64,000 nucleotides of DNA from Kalmusia sp. IMI 367209 (GCA_027946365.1 JAPEUQ010000017.1:682001-746000); one strand, 5' to 3'; counted from the first letter of the stretch, positions 31,087 through 42,406 are shown. Numbers and translations are program-made. Notes: generated by a model not told the origin, from the letters alone.

Positions 31087-33828
31087 TTACCAACCACCTC
31101 CATCCTTGTCTAGCTTGAAAAGACCATTCTTCTTCTTATCAATAGCCCACTTCTCGCACCACCCCTTCATCTTTTCTCTCGACTTTGCACTTCCCACATT
31201 GACCGTAGGAATTATTTTGTCTATCCTCAGGGCACAACAAAACATCGTCAACTCCCTGAAGCTACTGTGCTCGCTATACGGGACTCCGAAGCATTTCGCT
31301 CGATTCGTGCTGCCACGTTGCTGCGTCAGATCGCGCATGGAAAACTGGCTTCTCCAATTTTGTGAATGAAGGACCGTTTGTACGGAAGGGGACTCTGTGA
31401 AGCGGCTCTTGGGTGGTCGATAGTTCCAACCCGAGGGACGGAAGCCAACAGCGCGGCAGAAACAGTCACTGTAATCGCGGAGATAGTCGTCTAATGTCTC
31501 AGCACGGATCTCGAAGAGCGGCGTCATGTGGACCTGGGCCTCGCGAGGATCAGTAGTGAGAAGACCATTGAGCTCAGGGTCTTCGAGAGCGCGGCATATC
31601 CTTTGCTTGCTAGTTGGAGCGTAAATCTTGCTACCCAATGCTTTGGCAATACCCATGCATATACGCTCTTTGCCGATGCTGTAGGTTCCCACCACGACGA
31701 GCAATTTACCTCGTGACTTATTCACTCCAATATTTGTGGAGCTCGTTGCAGTCGGATCGTCGCCGTTCACTTCCGCCTCCACCTCAGCGGTTCTCTGTAT
31801 GAACTTGACCATGCCTTCACCGGCGCGTTCTTTTTTCATCTGTTCCCACCCGTCGCTATCGTCAATCTTTTCTTTGTTCAGACTTACGCACATGTCCGCA
31901 CATGCTTGAATGACCTGGTGTTGTGGGGGGAAAGCGTACTTTGGATTGAGGTAGGTCGTGTCAAGATAGCACACATCGAGTTTTTGCTGCCTGCCCGTTC
32001 CACTCACAGTATCGATTACGTCAGGCCTCAGTAACGGATGTTGAATGTGTGTTTGACAAGCTCTAAAATCGCCGCAATGAAGTACGCGCTGTAGCTTTGG
32101 GTTCTTCCCTTTGCTGATATCTTTCTCAAACAGAAACAGGGAGCTACCCGGGCAGTGATTAGCCGATATCATAGTGACATGTACACCTTCGGTGCCTGGA
32201 ACTTCTGTCTTCTTCTCGAAATCCAGATCCACCACCCACTTGGGGTCTACACGTAGTTGCTGCCGAACAAGATTTCCTGTTACTTTGCTGCAGTAGATTG
32301 GTCCGTGGTTCCAAGATGCAGTCAACCCAATGTAATGGTCGCTGTGGAAGTGACTTAGAAAGTACGCATTTTGTCCCTTGACAGCGCCGTATCGAAAGGC
32401 ATCGACGCAGATGTAGAAGCCTGAAAGTATCTTATAGAAAGGGCAAGTGCGTTGATAAGATGGCTTTCCTCTTGAGGCCGACTCTGCTGCTGCTGCGGTC
32501 GCCCACGCAGCATCTTCAGCATGGCCTGACATTAGTCTGGAAAATGCTGATTTCGACGCAGCACCTGAATCCTCAAGTTTGAATGGGTTCTCTTGTCCAG
32601 GCTTAGCTGGACGCGGCGGTCGTTTGAACATCCTAGGGCTCGTAGTCGTCGATGGTACAGTCTCCTTCATTTCTTTTGGTTTGGGCAATGGCAAAGGATT
32701 TCCGTCCAAACATGCATTCACGTGCTCAGAAATTCCTTGCTCCGACAAACCAACCAGGCGAGCGCTGCATAGAGGGCATGACGGTGTATCGCCTGCCTTT
32801 TCGTCATTAACCGTATTGGTGCGCGATGTATCCTCCGGTGTATCCTCCGGAAACAAAGGCGGTGGATCGAAATCGTCAGGGTCGCCCTCAAAACCAGCTT
32901 CTGCCATCTCGAGCCTCTGTTGTTCCTGCATCCATCTCCGCTCGTCGAATTCTTCGCCTTCGAGCAGGTCGTCGTCTTCCAAGCCCTCGAAATCATCGAA
33001 GCCCGCTGCTTCGAATTGCGATGTTTCTTCAGATTTGAGAAGCGGCGGTATGTGTGCGATGCGTGGTACAAGGCTGTCTGCGGGAGCCATATCCTCGAAT
33101 AGTTTAGATTCTTCGTCTTCTTCGATAGGTCCCTTTTGTGGTATCGTACCTCTTTTAGGAAAAAACACGATTTCTTCGGATTCCGATTCAGATCCAGAGT
33201 CGTCCACGAATGGGCCAGCCTTTTTGCGAGCTTGCAGGCTTTGCTCAACAGCATCACCCGGTAGGACTTTGAATAATGTTGTGTCCGCGTCTGGCGGAGG
33301 CGGTGAACATGCCGGCACGGGTGTCTCCATCTCCTCGCTCATTTTTCGCTTCTTGATGCTTCCACCGCTCTCGTTGTATCGCTCAGCGCTACTATCCGTA
33401 TCTATAACGCTGCTCGGCACCTCGTCGCTCCATCCACCTGCCACCCTTTCGTCATCGTCGAGGACAATTTTAGGGCTGGCGCTCCGATCTTGTAAAAATA
33501 TCATGTTGTTCTGCTCCTCCGCTTTCTTAAAGAAAGCCATGATATTACCGTTAGGTGTAGCCTTCGGCTTCAGTCGTGCATTATTCGCAGTGGCTTTCTT
33601 TCCCCAATCGGTCGGGACGAGCGTCGTTTGTGTAGGCGTTTTCTTAGATTGCGAAGAAGCTGCCTTCAGCTTGGAGGTACTTTTTCTTGGGGTGGTTTTG
33701 CCAGTAGGCATAGTTGCACGAGGGGCAGAACGGGAGCTGGAGCGGGGTGGCGACGGAGGCCGGCCGGTGGAAGGAACGAGGTGGAAGGTGGAGGGCAACG
33801 CACGATTCTCTCGTGGGTTTCTGAACAT
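31087..33828 (-). CDS. PSO2: DNA interstrand-crosslink repair nuclease Pso2/Snm1
   Basis: Intronless, 913 aa; ATG 33828, with a second possible start at 33711. A basic, disordered N-terminus contains a PIP-like stretch (M-A-F-F-K-K). A UBZ4-type ubiquitin-binding zinc finger follows at about residues 348 to 372 (C-P-L-C-S-A-R then E-H-V-N-A-C). The metallo-beta-lactamase domain has S-H-F-H-S-D-H-Y-I-G at about 485 to 495, I-S-A-N-H-C-P-G-S, H-C-G-D-F-R-A and L-D-T-T-Y-L-N-P. The beta-CASP part has V-V-G-T-Y-S-I-G-K-E-R and V-P-Y-S-E-H-S-S-F. Pso2/Snm1A is a 5'-3' exonuclease that digests past interstrand crosslinks in the nucleus. All Zn-ligand motifs are present, so it should be active. Confidence 0.96.
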   Translation of the reverse strand: MFRNPRENRALPSTFHLVPSTGRPPSPPRSSSRSAPRATMPTGKTTPRKSTSKLKAASSQSKKTPTQTTLVPTDWGKKATANNARLKPKATPNGNIMAFFKKAEEQNNMIFLQDRSASPKIVLDDDERVAGGWSDEVPSSVIDTDSSAERYNESGGSIKKRKMSEEMETPVPACSPPPPDADTTLFKVLPGDAVEQSLQARKKAGPFVDDSGSESESEEIVFFPKRGTIPQKGPIEEDEESKLFEDMAPADSLVPRIAHIPPLLKSEETSQFEAAGFDDFEGLEDDDLLEGEEFDERRWMQEQQRLEMAEAGFEGDPDDFDPPPLFPEDTPEDTSRTNTVNDEKAGDTPSCPLCSARLVGLSEQGISEHVNACLDGNPLPLPKPKEMKETVPSTTTSPRMFKRPPRPAKPGQENPFKLEDSGAASKSAFSRLMSGHAEDAAWATAAAAESASRGKPSYQRTCPFYKILSGFYICVDAFRYGAVKGQNAYFLSHFHSDHYIGLTASWNHGPIYCSKVTGNLVRQQLRVDPKWVVDLDFEKKTEVPGTEGVHVTMISANHCPGSSLFLFEKDISKGKNPKLQRVLHCGDFRACQTHIQHPLLRPDVIDTVSGTGRQQKLDVCYLDTTYLNPKYAFPPQHQVIQACADMCVSLNKEKIDDSDGWEQMKKERAGEGMVKFIQRTAEVEAEVNGDDPTATSSTNIGVNKSRGKLLVVVGTYSIGKERICMGIAKALGSKIYAPTSKQRICRALEDPELNGLLTTDPREAQVHMTPLFEIRAETLDDYLRDYSDCFCRAVGFRPSGWNYRPPKSRFTESPSVQTVLHSQNWRSQFSMRDLTQQRGSTNRAKCFGVPYSEHSSFRELTMFCCALRIDKIIPTVNVGSAKSREKMKGWCEKWAIDKKKNGLFKLDKDGGGW

Positions 33829-34442
33829 TGAAAGGTGGTTTCACATAGCCGCGAGGGTTGCGTGAATTGAGGGGCTCTAAATGGTGGGAAGTAAGAGGGA
33901 TTCACGATTGAACGCAAGCCAAGCAAACGCGTCCACACGTGACGCGCTAATCGGACGAAGAAACCTCCGATGACGACAACACCTTTCTATCATGCTCTTG
34001 ACCCTTTCAAACAATTGTTTTGGAACGTTTTCGGGAGATATATTCAGATGCCTCTAACGATTTCTATTATGCTTGATGTATCTACTGGATTTAGAGCGAC
34101 TTACGGTAGTATGAACAGTCATTTGAACGCGAAAACGAGCTACGAGGGTCTTGAAATTTATTCGAAATCAAGATTGGTACATATCAATCAGAATGCAAGT
34201 GGCTGCATTCATTCTTATATTATATGGTGCTTAAGTTTCGTTTATTCGGTGAGCACGCAGCAACCATGGAATCAAGAATCTCGTCTCCGATCTTCTTGCA
34301 GTGTACGCCAGTACCAATGTATTCTGTCATATATGCTCTGCAGTATGCTCCCAGCACAGATACCAATCATCCTTTATCCTGCATGATAATAATCGACTAT
34401 TAATTCTCCCACATGCGGCACCCCGAGAAGTCCGCTAAATTT
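33829..34442. other. PSO2 upstream region
   Basis: PSO2 promoter followed by AT-rich DNA; the plus-strand frame 33970-34386 has no recognisable features. Confidence 0.45.
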
Positions 34443-35081
34443 TCAAACATTGCCTAGCCAACGTGGAGGGTAAGGCCCAAGTAGTTGATTGTGCTTGTTA
34501 TTCTCCGGTTTCGCTACCCAGTCCGTGTAGAAACTACCAAAGTTAGTCTTAGGACGTATACTTATCGGCGAACTCGTCTTTCCGCTCCAGAAAATAGTAT
34601 GCGCTCTTCTCTCCTTCCTCCTGCAAGGCAGACTCAATACGTCTTCGGGGGCGAAATTCCTGTGGTCTTGTTTATGTAGGGTGTCGCAATAATGGATGAG
34701 TGCGAGGATGCGCAGGACGAGGACAGGCTTCTTCTCCATGCGTAAGAACATATGGCTGCCCTCCGTAGCCTTCATCTAGGGCTTGATGGTACGGACGTTC
34801 GTGTTGGCGAATGGGTGGCCGCCAAAGTTTGTTTTTCTACCATCGCTCCAGATCGGAGAGTAGATAAGCTTTTTGACCATGAGCGAGATCTTGATTGTGA
34901 CTCCGATCGCCACGAAACGTTGAGGATGAAGCTATTCAAGTGAGTACTTGTACTGTTCCACAAAAGTGCGCTTGGACGGATCCATTTCTGCTATACATGT
35001 CAGCCGCATGTCATCCTTCACTCTCACCAGTTTCGACGCGGTCAAGGCTATAGAGTTGTTTTCCACAAAGAAGCCGGCCAT
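34443..35081 (-). pseudogene. Unidentified frame broken by two TAG codons
   Basis: From ATG 35081 one frame runs 213 codons to TGA 34443, interrupted only by two TAG stops, after ...K-Y-S-L-E (near 34940) and after ...V-R-T-I-K-P (near 34778). Each TAG is one C-to-T change from CAG. About ten stops would be expected by chance in this length, so the frame was probably coding. The protein is not recognised; it is basic and has Trp/Tyr-rich C-terminal sequence (F-Y-T-D-W-V-A-K-P). Frames on the opposite strand overlap it but are shorter. An alternative is that the frame is a chance one. Confidence 0.35.
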
Positions 35082-36212
35082 GCAACATCACGACATCGAC
35101 GCACACCGGGATGAGTTTCATCTCGTGTTTTTGGTATGCAATCGCATGAACAAGCTGTTCCGAGGTAAATAGTGATCTACAAATTGAGAAAACCTAGCCG
35201 CCCAAATCCAAATGATTTATCATCATGTGCTTCAGGTATATAAGGATTCGACGCTATCGTCTGCTCTTGCTATAGACTACAAGGGTCACAATCTCTACAT
35301 TGACACTCATTCTGGAGTCCTTGATCGTATTTTCTAGTAATAACGAGCTTCAGTCGTATCTCTGTATCCACCATCGCGCGTTTGAGGCCGCCCGTGAACA
35401 GATATACCTTTTGAGAAGTGGTCAGGTAGGACAAGTAGTAAATAAGACAGAGGCTTTTGCCAAGTTCACTTTTAACAAATGACCAAAACATTCGTCGATT
35501 TTCAACGAATCTTATCGATCCATTAGCAAGGCAAGCAATCCCGCAAACATTCCTAACGCTGACTAACATAACCTTCTCTTGGCAAACCCGCTATAAAAAG
35601 CTTCCAGAGATACTTGTCATTTTACGATCAGGAGGATTAAACAAATTATGTCATTGCATCATGTACATCTCGCTTTGAGCGTGGGTCGTCCATGCATACA
35701 ATTTGCAGAGATATTCTTCTAAGCAAAGACGAGCTGATGTATACTTAGTGCTTCAATATCAATACGTCAGAAAAAGTGATTTGGAAAACCCATATCCATC
35801 GTTCTCTCAAGCAATTTCATTGAGTTTTGAACACATTTAGAGAAGAAAGTCATGTGTACTAACAGAGCCTACACAATATGGCGCGTTTCGCCATTTCCGT
35901 GTCACCACACCTTGGCATACCTTCTTTAAAATGATTATTTCGGCATTCAATACGCTGCAACCCACGAATTTCTTTCTTTTTAGGGTAAGCCATGTTTTTC
36001 TATGGTTTTCCGCAAAAAGTCTATCAGCCTTGTCCGTTCAGCCTTGTGCCACGCCATCTCTCCGCAGCCGCAATCATTTAATTATTGTACGAGCACTGCC
36101 CCAGCCTGGTACCCCTACCATATAGAATAAGACTCAACGCCACGAACGTCCGAGTCGTCTTTATTGCTAGAGCATTCCGCTTCAAATACGCCGGGGAATC
36201 CATTCTTTCATT
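35082..36212. other. AT-rich intergenic tract
   Basis: Non-coding as far as I can see; the end near 36212 is the promoter of the large unknown gene. Only short frames occur. Confidence 0.45.
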
Positions 36213-39200
36213 ATGAGTGTCCCCCAGATCAAGAGTTCACTGGTAACCAATCAGCTTGAGAATCATATCGCGCTTGCTGGATTCCACATAGATTTTTCCC
36301 TAATCAAAGTGCAGCCTCCAAGCGAATATCGGGACATCGGCCAATCTTTGTCTGCTCGAAGGAAGAATGATGCCGACGAAGGCCAGTCACACCTTACGAC
36401 TGCGCAATTAGGTGTTTTGTTCGGCAGCCTCATCCCAGATGTGTCGAATCTTATACGCGCTTACGGGTTGCGTTGCAGCGAGATTGCCAAGTCGCCAACC
36501 TTCAACCCAAAAGGTACTTCGCGACATGGACTTTTCGCGAATGAAGTTGGCGCGGACGGTATGTTTTGTGGCTCACTACTAGCGTCTTATACTATCCATA
36601 TGTAATGCACACTATGTTCATGTACAGATATTATATGTCGCTTTTCTCTAACCATCCTCAGGCACGGCAGTCTGGGCTGCCGCAACTTCCGGAGCCTCTG
36701 CTATCGCTGTCCACCTGCTTGGATGTATGCTCTCTCGCATGTGGGATCCACCAGAAGCCATATCTATTTGGATGCAGCTGATCGCTGAGCGGAAACGACT
36801 TCTAGCTAGCTCAGGCAATCCGGTAGAATTGGAACTATCCAGAAAGATTTCTTTATCCCGTGAACAAATTGCGAATTGGCATACAAGTATACAGGCTTGG
36901 CGTCGCACAGCTGATGAAGCGAATGCTCGTCGCCAACATCAGCTTTTGCTAATTTTGAACAACTTGGGACTTGCTGTGAACACCAAATTGAGTCTCACAG
37001 ACAGTGTCGTTGACGCATGGATTACCGCCATGGTTTCAGTTGACAATCTTGTCTCTGGCAGACCCCAGAGTGTTCAAACTGGTGCCCCTCTACTTGGACT
37101 CTCGTCTTGGCACTTATATCCCGATATGATCATCTTTGGCACAGGGAAAAACTCTGCAGCAACGAAAGTTGCACAAGATGATCCCCATGTTGTGCAAGGG
37201 GGAGTGCTCACACTTGGCATACAAGACTTACGGCGCAGTGGCGAGGGGATTCATTGGTCGCTACCACTCGCATTCTTACGGTACTATGGTGAGTCATGCC
37301 AGGACATTCAACACATTATAGGCGTATACTCATTGTTAACACATTTTCAGGTCAACCGGTTCGGTCAGAAGGACAACTCTCAGCACGTACTTCCAGGGCC
37401 ACATTCGAAGACCTAGTCTATGTCGCTTTGGGTAGTTTAATCCGTCGATGGATATCGCATCCAAATGACATAGACCTGGCCGCCAGACTCTTAGTAGAGT
37501 TACAAAGTCATGTAGATATTCCAGGAGATGCAGTAACTTGGACGGCTTTGCTTGCCTCTGCTTCCCGTGCATTCTTAGACGCATCACCAGATGGTAAAAT
37601 GGCGAAACTTCAACTTATAAAATGCGGTCGCAGACGTTATCCACTTTTTGTGGATGATCCTGCGTCAGATTCTATATTTGGACTATCGGCACCATCGACC
37701 TTGCTCCGTCTCTTACCTAGAAGCGCACAACGGGTAAGAATGTTACGACATATTGCTCAGGACTTTGGCAATCATAGAACTCTGATGGTAATTCAGAGCA
37801 AGTGCGACGGGGTGCAGACTATGTATGAGCTTACATCTGTGGAAAAGCTTCCGTACAGAGGTGGAGTCCTTCCTGTAAATCGCTACATGCGATGGTTACA
37901 TTGTTCTCACAGGGATGTGGAACCGCCTGACCAATGGTCAACAACAGCAACTTTCCCTTTGGAATACCACATTCCGTTGATCTACAAGCCTGATGGATAT
38001 CAATGGCAGGACCCTCCACGACAATTCTACACTCCTCTTCTTGCAGCAGAATGCCAAGATGATGATTGGAAGAATGCTAAAGGATGTACGGTGATATTCA
38101 CCCGAGTCTTTGGTGACCCGGAAATGGCAGCTCTCTACAGCATCAGTATCAATTTTTGGACTGCCTTCTCTCCCAATATCGAGCCAAAGTCCGTGAACAG
38201 ACCGACCTTTCGAGCTTTGCCTAATATATTTATCATTCCGCATGTATTGTGGGCATTCGAACAACACCTTTTTGGAGCTGACCAGCTGTATAGCCACTTC
38301 TGCGAAGGTCGCTTTTCGCAAAAGCTACTACGGACCCTTAGGTCTCTACAAACAGCTTCTTTGGTGTATCAGAACCTTCACAACGCAACCGTAGAGCTTC
38401 GAGCAGCTGAGAAGCCCCTCTACTACCACCAATGGATACCACAAGATGTTGATCCTCGACTCCATCCATTATGTGGCTTCTCACTTAGCCGCGAGGATAC
38501 GTTTGCTTGTATTGCAAGATTCGAATCCGGCTACTTCAACTTTCACCCTTCGGCGATGAACGGTGTTCTAGCCATATCCAGCGGTAACTCGATATATGTA
38601 GCAAGCTGCCTACTCCAAGACCCATGTACGCCGACATCGACCGTGGCTGTAGAGCGGGTTGTTGGAAACCTGGGCAAGACTGGAATGTCTTTGCTCGTCT
38701 CTCCCGCAGTCCCTCAGACGAGAGACATCTCGGAAGATCTACACCTTGTGAATCACTTCCCATTCGATGGCAAAGAAGAGGACTCTTTCGCAGAAACAAG
38801 TCTGCATCTCTCTTTCACTGATTGGCAATTGCCCATCGACGTAGGGTCCAGGGGTAATCGAGATGTAGAGGCAAGCTACGTCGAGGCAGCTGTCGGTCTA
38901 TATGACCGAGGCAAATGGGTGGCCGACTTGAATATTTTGAATGTCTTCGATTCTACATGGTCTCAGATCATCCCGGAATGCAAAAGTCATCGTTCTGGTC
39001 AAGATCCACCGATAGATGATATGTCGGACTTTGTAGCCATTGACAGTTGGGAGGAGCTTCTCGATAGCCCAACGGAAGTTGGGGTTGTACGTGCAAGAGG
39101 CAATTGGCAAGCACGATTGGCAGCCGCGGCGCTTGCAATCCAACGCGGACATGAAACTCGGATCGTGCCAGTAAAAACATGTTGGCCATGCTGTTTAGCG

Positions 39201-39443
39201 TTGGAAAAGCGGCCGTATATGCATCTGAAGACGACAGATGAAGAAGATGTGCAGATGACGGATGATGTGATAGGCCATGTCGAATGGATCTCTGATGACG
39301 AAGAATCTGATAGCGAGACCGAGGGGGTGATCGCTGCGCTCAAGAGGAGGTCTAGCCGGAAAGCTGATGAACAGAAACATGGAACGAGGACCCACGCCTG
39401 CAATGGCTCAGCGGTCAATCGCAATATCGTCTACATTCTCTGA
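36213..39443 (+). CDS. Large protein of unknown function
   Basis: Exons 36213-36558, 36662-37288 and 37351-39443 give 1021 aa. Introns have donors GTATGT and GTGAGT and acceptors CTCAG and TTCAG, and both are phase 1, which makes the model coherent. I recognise no catalytic domain. Seen: an early G-A-S-A-I-A-V-H-L-L-G hydrophobic stretch, L-G-L-S-S-W-H-L-Y-P-D-M near residue 295, a Trp-rich middle with Y-H-I-P-L-I-Y, and a Cys motif K-T-C-W-P-C-C-L-A-L-E-K near residue 930. An acidic tail follows (D-D-E-E-S-D-S-E-T-E) before a basic cluster. There is no signal peptide and no clear membrane span. The architecture resembles large uncharacterised proteins I have seen in other ascomycetes, but I cannot name the family. 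Confidence 0.82.
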
Positions 39444-39741
39444 GACGTCTGTTTTTGCGCCAGCTGACTCCAATCAAGCTTAATCGATGGCAAATATCTC
39501 CTAGATCATACAGAAATTTGCGCGTCGATAGTATCAAGACCTCATTGAAAGATATTAAAAGAGCCAATACCGAGGCATAAGTTCTCAGTGAGATTACATC
39601 CACCAAATCCGAGGTATATGGCAATATGTGGCGAGCACGCAGAGGCTCGCTATACAATTCTTGATTACCCTAATGAGCTCCGCGCATACGAGAAACAAGA
39701 GTGCATCCTTACGCAGCAGCTAGATTTAGATAGATTTGGCT

Positions 39742-40186
39742 CTACAACTTACTTACATATCCACCAACATCCTTCGTGAACAGGATCTTCATCGGCTCTG
39801 CCAGCAAGTCCTCTTTCTTAATTGCCCTCCCCATCTCTTTGAAGTAATCGCTCGTTCCGTGTGCCTGCAATGAAGCTTGATCTTTATACCTACCATCATA
39901 AGCCCTGTTAGCCTACACTGATTCGTATACAAACGATGGGATAGAAGAACGTACGTCTCCAACATTACGATAGTCGGCGCATCGCCCTTCGTCTCACGAT
40001 TGATCTGGTATCTCAGCGTACCCGGCTCCTTCGCTTTTACAGATTCTGCAGTTGTCCTCAGAAGCTCTTCTACCTAGAAGGTCTGTGAGTGATATTCAGG
40101 GTGCTGGAGAATGCTGAGCGCTGTACCCTATCGGCTTTCCCGGGCTTGGGGGTGAGAATCGCGATGACGTCGAACGGGGTGGACAT
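39742..40186 (-). CDS. Antibiotic biosynthesis monooxygenase (ABM)-domain protein
   Basis: Three short exons, 40186-40127, 40073-39955 and 39889-39742, give 108 aa. The introns (53 and 65 bases) have donors GTACAG and GTACGT and acceptors TCTAG and GGTAG; phases 0 and 2 match. The protein is one dimeric alpha/beta-barrel ABM domain: F-D-V-I-A-I-L-T-P-K-P-G-K-A, a helix V-E-E-L-L-R, the strand G-T-L-R-Y-Q-I-N-R, then T-I-V-M-L-E-T-Y-K-D-Q-A-S-L, A-H-G-T-S-D-Y-F and the E-P-M-K-I-L-F end. Family members are small cofactor-free oxygenases or heme-degrading enzymes, and many have no known substrate. A GTAAGT near the stop could be a further donor, so the last few residues are uncertain. Confidence 0.8.
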
Positions 40187-40467
40187 GGTGGGGAGAGTTT
40201 TGAGGGAGCAACCGATCTTACTAGGTTTGTGTAGAGTATGAGGGTTGAAGAATGCTATGTATTAGTGCGGGCTACAAGTCGAGAAGACATGCGAGGATGT
40301 GGTGGGTGAGGTGGGAAAGGGAAGGTAGAGCCGAATTGTGCCGAGGTACATTTCGTAGCTTCTCAATGCACATCCTGCGATCTTCTAATCATCACCACTT
40401 ACAAATTTTCATCGCTTAGGCATATCGTAAAGAGCGCGTTTTTCATTCTAACCAATGCCCCATAGCG

Positions 40468-41741
40468 TTATTCCCACCTTGACTGCCCTAATCGTAGCTC
40501 TAGATTGTCCGCATCATACACCACATACGCACTCCGAATGAACGAATTCCCTAGCAAGAATATACCCGAGCCGTTATTCGAAAGAATACCTAGATAGCAT
40601 AAATCCGTACCATCTTCATCTCTAACCTCGCCTAAGTTCGCCGGCATGCCGAACGGGTAAATAATCTCACTGTACGGCACCCGAATCTGCGGACCTTCAG
40701 CCCCGTTCGTACCCAAGAATCCGAAAGAAAGCGAGTTAGGCGACGCGTGAAACGAGCAAGGTACGTAAGACGTATTGCGGTAAGTTCGCATTGTAACGTT
40801 GAGTGGCGCCGCAATAGTATCGTAAAGGTCTTGCGGAACGTACATGTTTGGACTTCCGGTGTCGAGAATGGCATCGTAGGTGCTGCTGATCACCGACTCT
40901 TCTTCACCAGTTCGCCCATCTCGTCTCACTAACGAGGTTAAGTTCACGGACCAGCCTGTGAAAGCATCGCCGTTCGGTGTCGGGGTCTTGGACGTTAACG
41001 GCACACTCCTCAATTCCCCACACGCCCTCGACTCGTCTACGCCGCCAAAGAGGACTGTTCCTTCTGTCGCATCTTGGCTGTTTAGCCATACGCTGAACAA
41101 TCTTTTCTTGATATATCCCGAACTATATAAATTCTCCCACAGAACCACAGACCCATTCACCTCACGGTTCTGCAAGTTACTTTCCTAAGCCAATGAGTCC
41201 CCACTGCTGAGAGTCGTATATTGTGCTGATTACTTCTTCGAGCGCGAGTGGGTATTGGACAATTGTGACGCCGGCGAGACCAACGGTGTCGCTGTAGAAT
41301 TCACCAAGCATTATATTGTCGGGCGTAAGGCCGTAGGAGGCGTTGAAGGTTGTGTGGAGGTCTACTGCTGTTGAAGAAGCGTTGGGATTCCAGATAGGTG
41401 ATGGACAATGCGGTGTACACGCGGGCGACGTGAAAGAGGGAAGCAAGAGGAAAGGTGATGCAGTATCTAGCAAGACTGAAAAATCCTGGGGAGGTGTTCC
41501 AACGGTGATATTGATAGAAACGTGCTGTATCAGTCAGCAATTCAATCTTAAGAGCTTAGCTGGTCTGCTCACTTGTTTGTCTATGTTGTTGTAGACCGGT
41601 ACCTCCGATAGTGCGAGCATGCTTGCTAGCTCTGTGTTCGAGTGGTCCATGAACGATTGTTTCGTCTTGCACTTCTAAATTCAGAGCGCGTGCGAGACCG
41701 ATAGATGTGGGTAGTAAGGCGTATGTGAGTAGCTTCATCAT
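40468..41741 (-). CDS. Pepsin-like aspartic protease, reading frame broken twice
   Basis: A secreted A1-family peptidase. ATG 41741 opens a good signal peptide (L-L-T-Y-A-L-L-P) and a short propeptide. Intron 41572-41525 has donor GTGAGC and acceptor ATACAG and is followed by H-V-S-I-N-I-T-V-G-T-P-P-Q. The first active site is D-T-A-S in place of D-T-G-S. The second, I-L-D-T-G-S-P, is normal. G-L-I-G-L-G-K, F-S-V-W-L-N-S and F-G-G-V-D also fit the family, and the tail has F-L-L-G-N-S-F. Two one-base frame shifts are needed: near 41603, where the signal-peptide frame must pass to the V-Y-N-N-I-D-K-Q frame, and near 41180, between I-G-L-G-K and L-Q-N-R-E-V. Neither gap is long enough for a normal intron. 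Either a pseudogene or two sequence errors. Confidence 0.75.
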
Positions 41742-42406
41742 TCTTCACTTGCTAACATCGCAGAGCTTCTCCTCAAACATATATATTCTTCTGTAGATGA
41801 CTGCATATCTCCTGGTGTACGCGGAGGCGTACTACCTGCCTGTCTAGGGGAATATGTCATGATACAGGTTACTTCCCGTCTCATCTGACCAGTGATCTCA
41901 TGGCAGTTGGGGGCTAGCGTGTTGCCTTGTAGGTCTTGCAGGACCGTGGATGCAGACCAATGACAATCTATGAGCGACAAGCCCTCGAAATCTTTTTGGG
42001 GTAAGTTTGTCACCGAGCTTGAGATTCCGATTCTAGAATAGAGTTCTCGTCGCAGACGCGTTGGGCTAGCGTGAACGCGATTTGACCAATGACATCATCG
42101 ATTTCGCGTTCATCGTGAAGGGCATCACAGTCAAGACCTAGCTTTTAACCTTACAGTTTTGATTCAGTCATCGCATGCCAATTCCATATTTCTACGCCTC
42201 TCAAACAGACAGTATCATCTTTTTGTGCGCATTATAGGTCCTTGGTTTAAGTTCACTGTATCGGAACGCGTCTCGGACCCTAAGCAGAACTCTACACATA
42301 TTACTCAACGCGATCCCGAAGGCTTTAAAGCAATACTCTACATTGAAAACGCGGTACCATCAGGAGGACTAGTCACTCTTCAATCGTGCTTCTTTGAACT
42401 CTGAGC
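41742..42406. other. Divergent promoter region, protease / AlkB
   Basis: Upstream DNA of both genes. A plus-strand frame at 42159-42404 ends just before the AlkB start and has no recognised features. Confidence 0.5.
41779..41787 (-). promoter_or_regulatory. TATA-like box of the aspartic protease gene
   Basis: ATATATATG-type sequence on the minus strand about 40 bases before ATG 41741. It suits a regulated secreted-protease promoter, but such AT words are common here. Confidence 0.3.

Noticed and set aside
32579..33865. 428-codon plus-strand open frame
   Set aside because: It is fully antisense to PSO2, whose minus-strand product has clear UBZ, MBL and beta-CASP motifs. The plus frame is Ser-rich low complexity produced by the complement of acidic codons.
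41165..41190. 11-base GTAACTTGCAG as a mini-intron in the protease
   Set aside because: Far below the workable length of fungal introns; treated as a frame break instead.
42159..42404. 81-codon frame directly upstream of the AlkB gene
   Set aside because: No recognisable features; it ends two bases before the AlkB ATG and is more likely leader and promoter sequence.
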